Positions 1 through 6,247 of a stretch of DNA of 7,761 bases are shown here, piece after piece. Position numbers and translations under genes: made by a program. The notes beneath the pieces are model-generated. The model made no database searches. It was not told the origin of the DNA and saw only the letters and a program-made list of their open reading frames with translations. The stretch's first letter is position 1. Each line of letters begins with the position of its first letter. The stretch comes from Lachnospiraceae bacterium (lineage in GTDB: Bacteria; Bacillota; Clostridia; Lachnospirales; Lachnospiraceae), in contig VSNE01000124.1 in the NCBI GenBank assembly GCA_009774155.1, positions 1 to 7,761 of the forward strand, written 5' to 3'.

Positions 1-2
1 TT

Positions 3-413
3 GCCATAGGGTCCGGTCAGCTCTACGGCAAGGGATTATATAATAATGATATTTCATCTGTAAAAAATGGCAACTTTATTGTGGAACCGCAGACAGACTT
101 TATCTTTGCCGTTACCGGTGAGGAGCTTGGATTCATCGGATGTGCCGCAGTGATTATCCTGCTTGCTTTGATTGTACTGGAATGCCTGTGGATAGGAAGA
201 AATTCCAGAGAGAAGGAAGGAATGATTATATGCTGCGGCTTTGGGGGACTGATTGCTTTCCAGAGTCTGATCAATATCTGCGTTGCGACAGGTCTGATGC
301 CGAATACGGGGATACCGCTGCCGTTTGTGAGCTATGGACTTACATCGCTGATTATGTTATATATGGGGATAGGGATTGTTTTAAATGTTGGGCTTCAGCC
401 CAGGAAATATTGA
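3..413 (+). CDS. rodA: FtsW/RodA/SpoVE-family peptidoglycan polymerase, C-terminal part (partial, likely RodA)
   Basis: The last 136 codons of a SEDS-family protein run in from the left edge; the start lies outside the window. SEDS proteins are polytopic membrane glycosyltransferases that polymerise lipid II together with a class B penicillin-binding protein. Visible family signatures are GSGQLYGKGL near the left edge, the PQTDFIFAVTGEELGF block that follows an extracellular loop, and NTGIPLPFVSYGLTSL near the C-terminus, the classic late SEDS motif. At least three hydrophobic membrane segments remain (around IGCAAVIILLALIVLECLW, MIICCGFGGLIAFQSL and the last 25 residues). The next gene, mgsA, begins 16 bases after the stop. 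That neighbourhood is familiar for rodA in Clostridia, hence the symbol, but FtsW or SpoVE cannot be excluded from this fragment. Confidence 0.88.
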   Translation, partial: AIGSGQLYGKGLYNNDISSVKNGNFIVEPQTDFIFAVTGEELGFIGCAAVIILLALIVLECLWIGRNSREKEGMIICCGFGGLIAFQSLINICVATGLMPNTGIPLPFVSYGLTSLIMLYMGIGIVLNVGLQPRKY

Positions 414-414
414 C

Positions 415-421
415 AAGGGGG
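415..421 (+). promoter_or_regulatory. RBS that fixes the mgsA start
   Basis: AAGGGGG lies 8 bases before the GTG at 430. An in-frame ATG at 385 lies upstream but has no such site, sits inside the rodA end, and would add 15 residues that the family lacks. The GTG is therefore preferred. Confidence 0.6.
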
Positions 422-429
422 TTAAAAAC

Positions 430-825
430 GTGAACATTGGATTAATTGCACATGATGCAAAAAAAGTCCTGATGCAGAATTTCTGCATCGCGTACAGAGG
501 AATTCTTTGTAAAAATGAGCTTTATGCAACAGGAACTACAGGCCGTCTGATTGAAGAAGTAGCAAATTTGAATGTTCATAAGTTTCTGGCAGGACATTTG
601 GGCGGAGAGCAGCAACTGGGCGCACAGATTGAGCACAATCAGATTGACCTGGTTATTTTTCTCCGCGACCCCATTAAGCCGAAGACACATGAGCCGGATG
701 TGAACAATGTTGTTCATTTATGCGATGTGCATAATATTCCGATTGCTACCAATCTTGCGACCGCAGAACTTTTGATAAAATCGCTTGACAGGGGAGATTT
801 AGAGTGGCGTGAGATGTACAAATAA
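430..825 (+). CDS. mgsA: methylglyoxal synthase (MgsA) with variant active-site motif
   Basis: The 131-residue product converts dihydroxyacetone phosphate to methylglyoxal and phosphate, a cytosolic bypass of lower glycolysis. Starting at GTG 430 gives MNIGLIAHD, the usual short N-terminus of Gram-positive MgsA. Conserved blocks seen in order are AHD (Asp9), the phosphate-binding LYATGTTG (31-38), GGEQQLGAQI (58-67), IFLRDP (76-81), HEPDV (87-91) and NIPIATNLATAELL (102-115). Relative to the E. coli enzyme, Asp20, Asp91, His98 and Asp101 are kept as Asp9, Asp80, His87 and Asp90. The catalytic base Asp71 is Glu60 here (codon GAG at 607-609), and the preceding Ser-Gly-Pro is Ala-Gly-His. Length and the rest of the fold look intact, so this is not a broken gene. 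Whether it still makes methylglyoxal at normal rates is unknown. It follows rodA closely and overlaps the next gene by 17 bases, implying co-transcription. Confidence 0.93.
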   Translation: MNIGLIAHDAKKVLMQNFCIAYRGILCKNELYATGTTGRLIEEVANLNVHKFLAGHLGGEQQLGAQIEHNQIDLVIFLRDPIKPKTHEPDVNNVVHLCDVHNIPIATNLATAELLIKSLDRGDLEWREMYK

Positions 826-1801
826 AAGATGGAAGCGTACAGGATGCCTTTTTCTGGCGGCAGTGTTCTGTTCGCTGTTACTGGCCGGATGTACAAAAAC
901 CGCACAGCCGGATGATGCGTTTACAGTAGACCATCCCGAACTGGGAATACAAAGCCGGGACAATGACAGGGATATTTCTTATTTTGCCAAGGATTTATGT
1001 GTGGCCAATGAGAATGTGGAATTGGAGGGAGCGGATACTTCAGACGCTTTGGCCGCCTGTTTTTTTCATCTGGATACAAAAGAAGTGCTTTATGCAAAAA
1101 ATGTACATGATCGTCTGTATCCTGCCAGTACGACAAAGATTATGACAGCGCTGGTTGCTTTGGAGAACGGCGACCTTGATGCACAGACGACGGTCAGCGA
1201 AGAGGCGGTTACCTTCCACGAGAGCGGCGTGTCTACGGCAAAATTAAAAAAGGGCGATGTACTGACGCTTCGCCAGCTGTTGTATGCGCTTCTGCTTGTT
1301 TCCGCCAATGACGCTGCCAACGTGATTGCGGAGCAGATTGCAGGGAGCAGCGAACAGTTTGTGGCGATGATGAATGAGGAAGCCCAGAAGATAGGGGCGA
1401 CGCATACCCATTTTGTGAATCCCAACGGGCTTCACGATGAAGAGCATTATACGACGGCATATGATCTGTATCTGATCTTTCAGAAGGCGCTCCAGTATGA
1501 ATTCTTTGCGGAGGTGCTTCAGGAGGCGGTTTATGAAGCGTCATATATATCCGCAGACGGGACATCCATAGAGGAATCCTGGTCCAGCACGAACCTGTTT
1601 ACAAAGGGCGATGTAACGGTTCCGGACGGTGTGACTGCAATGGGAGGAAAAACAGGTACGACGACAGCCGCTATGTCCTGTCTGGTTCAGCTTTTTGAAG
1701 ATAAATCAAAAGACCGTTATGTGGCGATTATTTTGGGATGCCAGGAGAGGGCTTCCCTGTATCGGGAGATGCAGAGCTTTCTGTCTGATTTGAACAATTA
1801 A
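809..1801 (+). CDS. lipoprotein D-alanyl-D-alanine carboxypeptidase (peptidase S11)
   Basis: The 330-residue protein is a serine-type D,D-carboxypeptidase of the DacF/PBP5 kind, which removes the terminal D-Ala from peptidoglycan pentapeptides outside the membrane. All three penicillin-binding motifs are present: S107-T-T-K110 (acylated Ser107), S165-A-N167 and K281-T-G283. The N-terminus is basic (KRWKR), then hydrophobic, and ends in a lipobox LLAGC with Cys28 as the predicted lipidation site. It should therefore be an extracytoplasmic lipoprotein processed by LspA. The protein ends soon after the KTG domain. The C-terminal PBP5_C beta domain and amphipathic membrane helix of many DacA/DacF proteins are absent, so the lipid is presumably the anchor. 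A stop codon at 800-802 in this frame makes GTG 809 the only reasonable start. Its RBS is AGGGGAG at 790-796, a rather long 12-base spacing. The start lies inside mgsA, suggesting translational coupling. Confidence 0.92.
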   Translation: MRCTNKRWKRTGCLFLAAVFCSLLLAGCTKTAQPDDAFTVDHPELGIQSRDNDRDISYFAKDLCVANENVELEGADTSDALAACFFHLDTKEVLYAKNVHDRLYPASTTKIMTALVALENGDLDAQTTVSEEAVTFHESGVSTAKLKKGDVLTLRQLLYALLLVSANDAANVIAEQIAGSSEQFVAMMNEEAQKIGATHTHFVNPNGLHDEEHYTTAYDLYLIFQKALQYEFFAEVLQEAVYEASYISADGTSIEESWSSTNLFTKGDVTVPDGVTAMGGKTGTTTAAMSCLVQLFEDKSKDRYVAIILGCQERASLYREMQSFLSDLNN

Positions 1802-1804
1802 TTC

Positions 1805-1833
1805 TTGTATTCTGCCCCTCTGAATGTTATAAT
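1805..1833 (+). promoter_or_regulatory. SigA-type promoter with extended -10
   Basis: TTGTAT at 1805-1810 is followed after 17 bases by a perfect TATAAT at 1828-1833, preceded by TG at 1825-1826 (TGnTATAAT, extended -10). It lies just after the carboxypeptidase stop and 38 bases before the next ATG. The -35 is weak (TTG only), but the extended -10 compensates. Confidence 0.75.
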
Positions 1834-1855
1834 CTTACTAATAAGACAGGAACCT

Positions 1856-1863
1856 AAGGAGGG
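1856..1863 (+). promoter_or_regulatory. strong RBS fixing the P-loop gene start
   Basis: AAGGAGGG lies 7 bases before ATG 1871. The reading frame is open upstream to 1805, but any earlier start would place the promoter -10 inside the coding region. ATG 1871 is therefore chosen. Confidence 0.75.
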
Positions 1864-1870
1864 CACCGTT

Positions 1871-2281
1871 ATGGTACAATTAATTGTAGGAGTAAAGGGC
1901 GAAGGAAAGACAAAAAAAATGCTGGATCATGTACATAATGTCATGAAGTCGGTAGACGGAAATATTGTGTATCTTGATAAATCTTTTCAGAATATGCATG
2001 AACTGGACAATAAGGTTCGATTAATTAATGTATCAGAGTATCCGATTCAGAATACAGATCAGTTTCTTGGCTTTGTCTGCGGTATCTGTTCTCAGGATTA
2101 TGACCTTGAGGAAATGTACCTGGACGGATTTTTAAAGATTGCAAAGCTGGAAGGACAGGATCTTTCTCCGGCGCTTACACAGTTAAATAAGATCAGCGAG
2201 CAGTTCAAAGTCAATATGGTACTTAGTATATCAGTAAACAAAGAGGATTTACCGGAATTTGCCAGAAGTCAGGTAATCTGA
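1871..2281 (+). CDS. small P-loop nucleotide-binding protein of unknown function
   Basis: I do not recognise a characterised family for this 136-residue soluble protein. Its N-terminus is a beta strand running directly into a Walker A loop, GVKGEGKT (residues 7-14, fitting GxxxxGK[ST]), so it should bind ATP or GTP. Later hydrophobic strands (NIVYLDKS at 31-38, VNMVLSISVNKED at 114-126) are compatible with a minimal alpha/beta P-loop core. A convincing Walker B aspartate is not obvious; Asp36 and Asp85 are candidates. There is no signal peptide, membrane segment or Cys-rich site. It is shorter than typical AAA, kinase or PilT ATPases, so it may be a regulator or need a partner. It sits alone between its own promoter and terminator, flanked by wall-synthesis and division genes. 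That suggests, but does not prove, an envelope-related role. Confidence 0.8.
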   Translation: MVQLIVGVKGEGKTKKMLDHVHNVMKSVDGNIVYLDKSFQNMHELDNKVRLINVSEYPIQNTDQFLGFVCGICSQDYDLEEMYLDGFLKIAKLEGQDLSPALTQLNKISEQFKVNMVLSISVNKEDLPEFARSQVI

Positions 2282-2300
2282 AGCTTTCAGTAATACATAT

Positions 2301-2334
2301 AACGGATGCCCATAACAGGACATCCGTTTTTTTT
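2301..2334 (+). terminator. intrinsic terminator after the P-loop gene
   Basis: An 8-bp perfect stem, AACGGATG (2301-2308) with CATCCGTT (2321-2328), encloses a 12-base loop. The descending arm runs into eight consecutive T residues (2327-2334). It begins 20 bases after the stop codon. The form is classic rho-independent and it should separate the P-loop unit from the following operon. Confidence 0.88.
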
Positions 2335-2364
2335 GTAAGCAGCGAGCTAAGCGAAGATGCATAC

Positions 2365-2370
2365 AGGAGG
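2365..2370 (+). promoter_or_regulatory. consensus RBS fixing the HlyD-like gene start
   Basis: AGGAGG lies 10 bases before ATG 2381. An in-frame ATG at 2357 lies upstream of this site and would translate through it. ATG 2381 is therefore the likely start. Confidence 0.75.
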
Positions 2371-2380
2371 TAGCCATTTC

Positions 2381-3787
2381 ATGGCACAGCGTCGCAGAAG
2401 AAGAAAAATAGTCAGTGTCCGGCGAAAAAGACCGATTAATATTGATTTGGTTTTTTTCGGCGCAGTTGCGGTATATATATGCGTGATCTGCTACATGGGA
2501 ATGAACTCCACGCACATTGCCGGATATGAGGTAAATGAGGGGACACTTTCTGTAAATCATACTTATACGGGATTTGCCGTCCGTCAGGAGACGATATACG
2601 AGGCAAATACATCCGGCTATGTCAGCTATTATATACGGGAAGGAGAACGGGTATCCGGTTCTTCTTTAGTTTATACCATTGATGAAAAGGGAGAGATTAA
2701 CGAGCTGATTCAGCAGAATGCAGAAAGCGTAGATCTGACAGACGAGGATTTTTCAGTCATTCGCGGCGAAATCCGCAGCTATATGAATGATTACAATGAT
2801 CTGGAATTTTCCGATGCCTATGGTTTTCAGTCAAGTGTGGAAGGCTCTCTTATGGATCTGATGAACCAGAGTATGCTGGAAAGCCTGGAGGATGCAGGGG
2901 AAAGCTCCATGTTTTCCCGTGTTTATGCCGGAGGGATCGGTATTCTGGAGTTTTATACGGATGGATATGAGGGAGTCACTGTTGAATCTATGACGGAGGA
3001 GATGCTGGATGCCTCTTCTTATGAGCCGCAGAATCTGAAGAAGGAGCTTGTGCAGACGGGGGAGCCGATGTATAAGCTGGCCACATCCGAAAAATGGAGC
3101 CTGATCATTCCTCTGACAGAGGAGGAGGCGGCAGGTTTCCAGCAGGAGGAGACCAAATATATGGAGGTGGAATTTACCAGGGATCATACGAGAGCCTGGG
3201 CAGATTTTTCTCTTGTTTATGTGGGAGCCACGCCATGTGCAAGACTTGACTTTAACAATTCCATGGTACGATTTGCAGATGCAAGGTATATTGAAGTGGA
3301 ATTTATGGTGGAGGATGAGAGAGGCCTGAAGATTCCGAACACAGCGATTGTGGAAAAAGATTTTTATTTGATTCCTAAGAAATTTCTTGTGGAGGAAGGA
3401 GATGACCAGGGCTTTATGAAAGAAATATATGACGAAAACGGTCAGTCCTCCACGGAGTTTGTTTCGATGGTTTTGTACTATGCGGATGAAGAATATTATT
3501 ATGCAGATCCAAAAGAGTCAGATTTCTCGACCGGAAAGGAAAAGATACCGACGGGAACTTATCTGGTGGAGCCGAATACACAGGAACGTTTCCAGATAGG
3601 AATGAATGATACCCTTCAGGGGGTTTATAATATTAATAAAGGCTATACGCAATTCCGTCAAATCAATATTCTTTATCAGAATGAAGAATATACTCTGGTG
3701 GAGGAAGGAACCAGCTATGGACTGACCGTGTATGATCATATTGTTTTGAACGGGGAAGCGGTTAACGAAGAAGAGATTGTATATTAG
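2381..3787 (+). CDS. membrane-anchored HlyD-like (membrane fusion protein family) protein
   Basis: The 468-residue product has a very basic N-terminus (RRRRRK at 4-9, then RRKR at 14-17) and a single hydrophobic segment at about 22-40. The remaining roughly 425 residues are predicted to lie outside the cell, a type II topology. After the membrane segment comes a lipoyl/biotinyl-like half motif (about 47-101, including TYTGFAVRQE and ANTSGYVSYYIREGERV). An acidic helical insert follows, then a second half (GEPMYKLATSEKWSLIIPL). Next is a HlyD-type beta-barrel region (about 305-330, containing GLKIPNTAIV) and a C-terminal part with GVYNINKGYTQFRQINIL, reminiscent of the membrane-proximal domain of efflux adaptors. 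No ABC or other transporter gene adjoins it. Its stop lies 11 bases before yggS, so it probably shares a transcript with yggS and sepF. Adaptor family membership is supported; the function is not known. A cell-division or envelope role is an inference from position. Confidence 0.75.
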   Translation: MAQRRRRRKIVSVRRKRPINIDLVFFGAVAVYICVICYMGMNSTHIAGYEVNEGTLSVNHTYTGFAVRQETIYEANTSGYVSYYIREGERVSGSSLVYTIDEKGEINELIQQNAESVDLTDEDFSVIRGEIRSYMNDYNDLEFSDAYGFQSSVEGSLMDLMNQSMLESLEDAGESSMFSRVYAGGIGILEFYTDGYEGVTVESMTEEMLDASSYEPQNLKKELVQTGEPMYKLATSEKWSLIIPLTEEEAAGFQQEETKYMEVEFTRDHTRAWADFSLVYVGATPCARLDFNNSMVRFADARYIEVEFMVEDERGLKIPNTAIVEKDFYLIPKKFLVEEGDDQGFMKEIYDENGQSSTEFVSMVLYYADEEYYYADPKESDFSTGKEKIPTGTYLVEPNTQERFQIGMNDTLQGVYNINKGYTQFRQINILYQNEEYTLVEEGTSYGLTVYDHIVLNGEAVNEEEIVY

Positions 3788-3798
3788 GAGTGGGAAAA

Positions 3799-4491
3799 AT
3801 GATTGCTGAGAATTACAGAGAAGTGGAACAGAAAATATGCGAGGCCTGCGCACGCAGCGGCAGAAGCCGTTCAGAGGTAACTTTGATTGCAGTGAGCAAG
3901 ACAAAGCCCGTGGAGATGCTTCGGGAAGCGATGGAAGCGGGGGCGGAGGTGTTTGGAGAAAATAAGGTGCAGGAGCTGTGCGATAAGTATGAGGTTCTGC
4001 CCCGGAATATTCACTGGCATCTGATAGGCCATCTTCAGAGAAATAAAGTAAAATATGTGGTGGAAAAGGCGGAGCTGATTCATTCCGTGGATTCTCTGCG
4101 TCTGGCAGAGGAGATCAGCAAGGAAGCCGTTAAAAAGGATATACAGGCGAATATTTTGATAGAGGTGAATGTGGCGGAGGAAGAGAGCAAGTTCGGCGTG
4201 ACCGTGGAGGGAACGGAAGAGCTGATCCGTCAGATTGCTCCTCTTCCCCATATTCATATCCGGGGACTGATGACAATAGCTCCTTATGTGGAAGATCCGG
4301 AGGAAAATAGAATCATATTTCGTACATTAAAAAAATTGGCTGTTGACATCAAAATGAAAAACATTGATAATGTAGACATGGACGTGCTTTCGATGGGCAT
4401 GACAGGAGACTATCAGGTTGCTATTGAGGAAGGGGCGACAATGGTACGCGTCGGCACCGGTATTTTTGGAGAGCGCGATTATTTGGTATAA
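3799..4491 (+). CDS. yggS: YggS/YlmE-family pyridoxal phosphate homeostasis protein
   Basis: The 230-residue protein belongs to the single-domain, alanine-racemase-like fold type III PLP proteins (PLPBP/YggS/YlmE). These bind PLP and buffer vitamin B6 and amino-acid pools without a known enzymatic reaction. The PLP lysine is Lys34 in LIAVSKTKP. Other family blocks are FGENKVQE, WHLIGHLQRNK, IHSVDS, IRGLMTIAP, LSMGMTGDY and VRVGTGIFGERDY, the last for the phosphate end. Length matches the family. ATG 3799 is chosen because AGGAG (3786-3790) lies 8 bases upstream; a GTG at 3790 overlaps that site. In Firmicutes this gene (ylmE) commonly precedes sepF (ylmF), as it does here with a 13-base gap. 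That pairing supports a shared operon linked to division. Confidence 0.95.
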   Translation: MIAENYREVEQKICEACARSGRSRSEVTLIAVSKTKPVEMLREAMEAGAEVFGENKVQELCDKYEVLPRNIHWHLIGHLQRNKVKYVVEKAELIHSVDSLRLAEEISKEAVKKDIQANILIEVNVAEEESKFGVTVEGTEELIRQIAPLPHIHIRGLMTIAPYVEDPEENRIIFRTLKKLAVDIKMKNIDNVDMDVLSMGMTGDYQVAIEEGATMVRVGTGIFGERDYLV

Positions 4492-4504
4492 AGGAGAGTA
4501 ACTA

Positions 4505-5026
4505 ATGGGCTTTTTAGATAAGATTATAGATACCATGCATCTTGGCAGTGAAGACGACTATGACGACTATGATGATTTTGAAGATGATGACTACGAGGAC
4601 GGACGGTCAAAGAGAAACATCTTTAAAAAAAAGGACAAGGATTACGACTATGATCTGGAAGATGATGTGATTACGGATTCTAAAAAGGTTAAGCCGGTAA
4701 AGCAGTCGGCCAGAATTACTCCGATGCGCTCCAAAAAAGGGAGCAATGGAATGGAGGTATGTGTATTTAAGCCGACTCAATTCGAGGAGGCAAGGGAGAT
4801 CACGGACACCTTGCTGAGCAATTGTACGATTGTACTGAATTTTGAAGGCCTGGATGTGGAGATTGCGCAGCGGATTATTGATTTTACCTCCGGCTCCTGC
4901 TATGCGATTGGAGGCAATCTTCAGAAGGTTTCAAACTACATATTTGTAGTTACGCCAAAAAGTGTGGATATTTCCGGGGATTTCCAGGATATTCTTTCTG
5001 GGGCATTTGATATTCCTACTATTTAA
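4505..5026 (+). CDS. sepF: cell division protein SepF
   Basis: SepF is a membrane-binding protein that polymerises, tethers FtsZ to the membrane and supports septum assembly in Gram-positive bacteria. The 173-residue product has the expected three parts. First is an N-terminal amphipathic helix, MGFLDKIIDTMHL (1-13), for membrane insertion. Second is a long charged linker (15-82). Third is the SepF core (about 83-160), with IVLNFEGLD, AQRIIDFTSGSCYAIGG (121-137) and VVTPKSVDISG. The Gly-Gly at 136-137 lies in the dimer and filament contact region known from Bacillus. The linker is unusually rich in Asp and Tyr (residues 17-32 are only D, Y, E or F) and is followed by a Lys patch at 41-45. The RBS AAGGAGAG (4491-4498) overlaps the yggS stop and is well spaced. 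Confidence 0.95.
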   Translation: MGFLDKIIDTMHLGSEDDYDDYDDFEDDDYEDGRSKRNIFKKKDKDYDYDLEDDVITDSKKVKPVKQSARITPMRSKKGSNGMEVCVFKPTQFEEAREITDTLLSNCTIVLNFEGLDVEIAQRIIDFTSGSCYAIGGNLQKVSNYIFVVTPKSVDISGDFQDILSGAFDIPTI

Positions 5027-5071
5027 CAGAGACAGACGGGAATACAGGATGTCCATATAGGATTCGCGCAC

Positions 5072-5110
5072 GAAGAGCATCAGATGAATACGTCCGATGC
5101 TCTTTCTTGT
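5072..5110 (+). terminator. hairpin between sepF and aroB (weak terminator or attenuator)
   Basis: AAGAGCATC (5073-5081) pairs perfectly with GATGCTCTT (5096-5104) around a 14-base loop, and a flanking G-T pair (5072/5105) can extend it to 10 bp. The stem is followed only by a broken T-rich stretch (TTTCTTGT), so termination may be partial. It lies wholly in the untranslated gap if aroB starts at 5138. No convincing promoter is seen between it and aroB. Confidence 0.55.
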
Positions 5111-5137
5111 GACATTAGAGAAGCAGAGGTTGAAAAC

Positions 5138-6247
5138 ATGGATAAATACGAAAAAATAGAGGTAAAAAGGGATGGGGAATACAGCTATTCTATCTGGCTG
5201 GAACCGGATTTCTCCTGTCTGGAGGAAGCTTTAAGCCCCCTTGGCACAGAAAAAAGAAAGCTGTGCATTGTGTCGGAAAGCACTGTGGCAGGACTTTATG
5301 CCGAAGAGCTTGAAAAGGTTTTGGAGAGGATTTGCGCAGGCGTATCTTTATTTGTGTTTCCCGCAGGAGAGGCAAGCAAGACGCTGGATACGGTCAGGGA
5401 GCTGTATAAGCATCTGATTTTAAATCAATTTGACCGAAAGGATATGCTGGTAGCCCTCGGCGGAGGCGTAGTGGGGGATCTGACCGGATTTGCAGCGGCC
5501 ACTTACCTTCGGGGAATTGATTTTATTCAGGTGCCGACCACGCTGCTGGCACAGGTGGATTCAAGTATCGGCGGCAAAACAGGGGTTGATTTTGACGCAT
5601 ACAAAAATATGGTGGGAGCTTTCCATATGCCAAGACTTGTCTATATGAATCTGGGAACGCTTCAGTCCCTTTCGGAGAGACAGTTTGCGGCCGGTATGGC
5701 GGAGATTATCAAACATGGTCTGATTCAGGACAGGCTGTATTATGAGTGGGTCCGGAACCATGGCGGGGAGATAGCCCGCAGGGAGTATGAGGCGCTTCGG
5801 TATATGGTTTATGGAAGCTGTCAGATCAAACGCCGTGTGGTGGAGGAGGACCCGACGGAGCAGGGAATCCGCGCCTGGCTGAACTTCGGGCATACGGCAG
5901 GACACGCGGTGGAAAAGCTGAAGAATTTTGAATTATACCATGGAGAATGCGTGGCCGTCGGCTGTGTGGCTGCTGCCTGGATTTCCTGGAGGAGAGGGCT
6001 TCTGACCAGGGAGGAGCGCGATCAGATAGAGCAGACATTGAAGGATTATCATCTGCCGATCCGCGCCGCTGGTCTGGCGCCGGAAGAGGTGCTGAAAACT
6101 ACGAAGCTGGATAAGAAGATGGAGGCCGGGAGAATTAAATTTGTGCTGCTGAAAAAGCTCGGAGAGGCATTTGTGGCCAGAGATGTGGAGGACAAAGAGC
6201 TTTTGGAGGCAATTTGTTACGTGAGCGAGGAGAACAGGAATGAATAA
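5138..6247 (+). CDS. aroB: 3-dehydroquinate synthase
   Basis: AroB converts DAHP to 3-dehydroquinate, the second step of the shikimate pathway, using NAD and a divalent metal in the cytosol. The 369-residue length is normal. Signatures are the NAD-binding GGGVVGDLTGF (108-118), VPTTLLAQVDSSIGGKTGVD (132-151), KNMVGAFH (156-163), MAEIIKHG (187-194), NFGHTAGHA (249-257) and LYHGECVAVG (266-275). The predicted metal ligands Glu189, His252 and His268 are all present. An in-frame ATG at 5084 would add 18 residues encoded through the preceding hairpin and has no RBS. ATG 5138, with AGAGGT 8 bases upstream, gives the usual N-terminus. The end overlaps lspA by 8 bases. No other shikimate gene is nearby, and its position between sepF and lspA is unusual. 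Confidence 0.96.
   Translation: MDKYEKIEVKRDGEYSYSIWLEPDFSCLEEALSPLGTEKRKLCIVSESTVAGLYAEELEKVLERICAGVSLFVFPAGEASKTLDTVRELYKHLILNQFDRKDMLVALGGGVVGDLTGFAAATYLRGIDFIQVPTTLLAQVDSSIGGKTGVDFDAYKNMVGAFHMPRLVYMNLGTLQSLSERQFAAGMAEIIKHGLIQDRLYYEWVRNHGGEIARREYEALRYMVYGSCQIKRRVVEEDPTEQGIRAWLNFGHTAGHAVEKLKNFELYHGECVAVGCVAAAWISWRRGLLTREERDQIEQTLKDYHLPIRAAGLAPEEVLKTTKLDKKMEAGRIKFVLLKKLGEAFVARDVEDKELLEAICYVSEENRNE

Noticed and set aside
385..429. Upstream in-frame ATG extending MgsA by 15 residues
   Set aside because: It overlaps the rodA end, lacks an RBS, and the extension does not resemble any MgsA N-terminus. GTG 430 has AAGGGGG at the right distance.
1244..1565. Overlapping minus-strand reading frames inside the carboxypeptidase gene
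   Set aside because: They are shadows of a strongly conserved plus-strand gene carrying SxxK, SxN and KTG motifs; none has an RBS or a recognisable protein family.
2249..2560. 103-residue minus-strand reading frame across the P-loop/HlyD spacer
   Set aside because: It runs through the terminator and antisense to two genes, has no RBS or recognisable domain, and its composition is that of reverse-complement coding sequence.
5084..5137. Earlier ATG for aroB at 5084
   Set aside because: It would encode the hairpin, has no RBS, and adds 18 residues with no family match. ATG 5138 gives the usual length.
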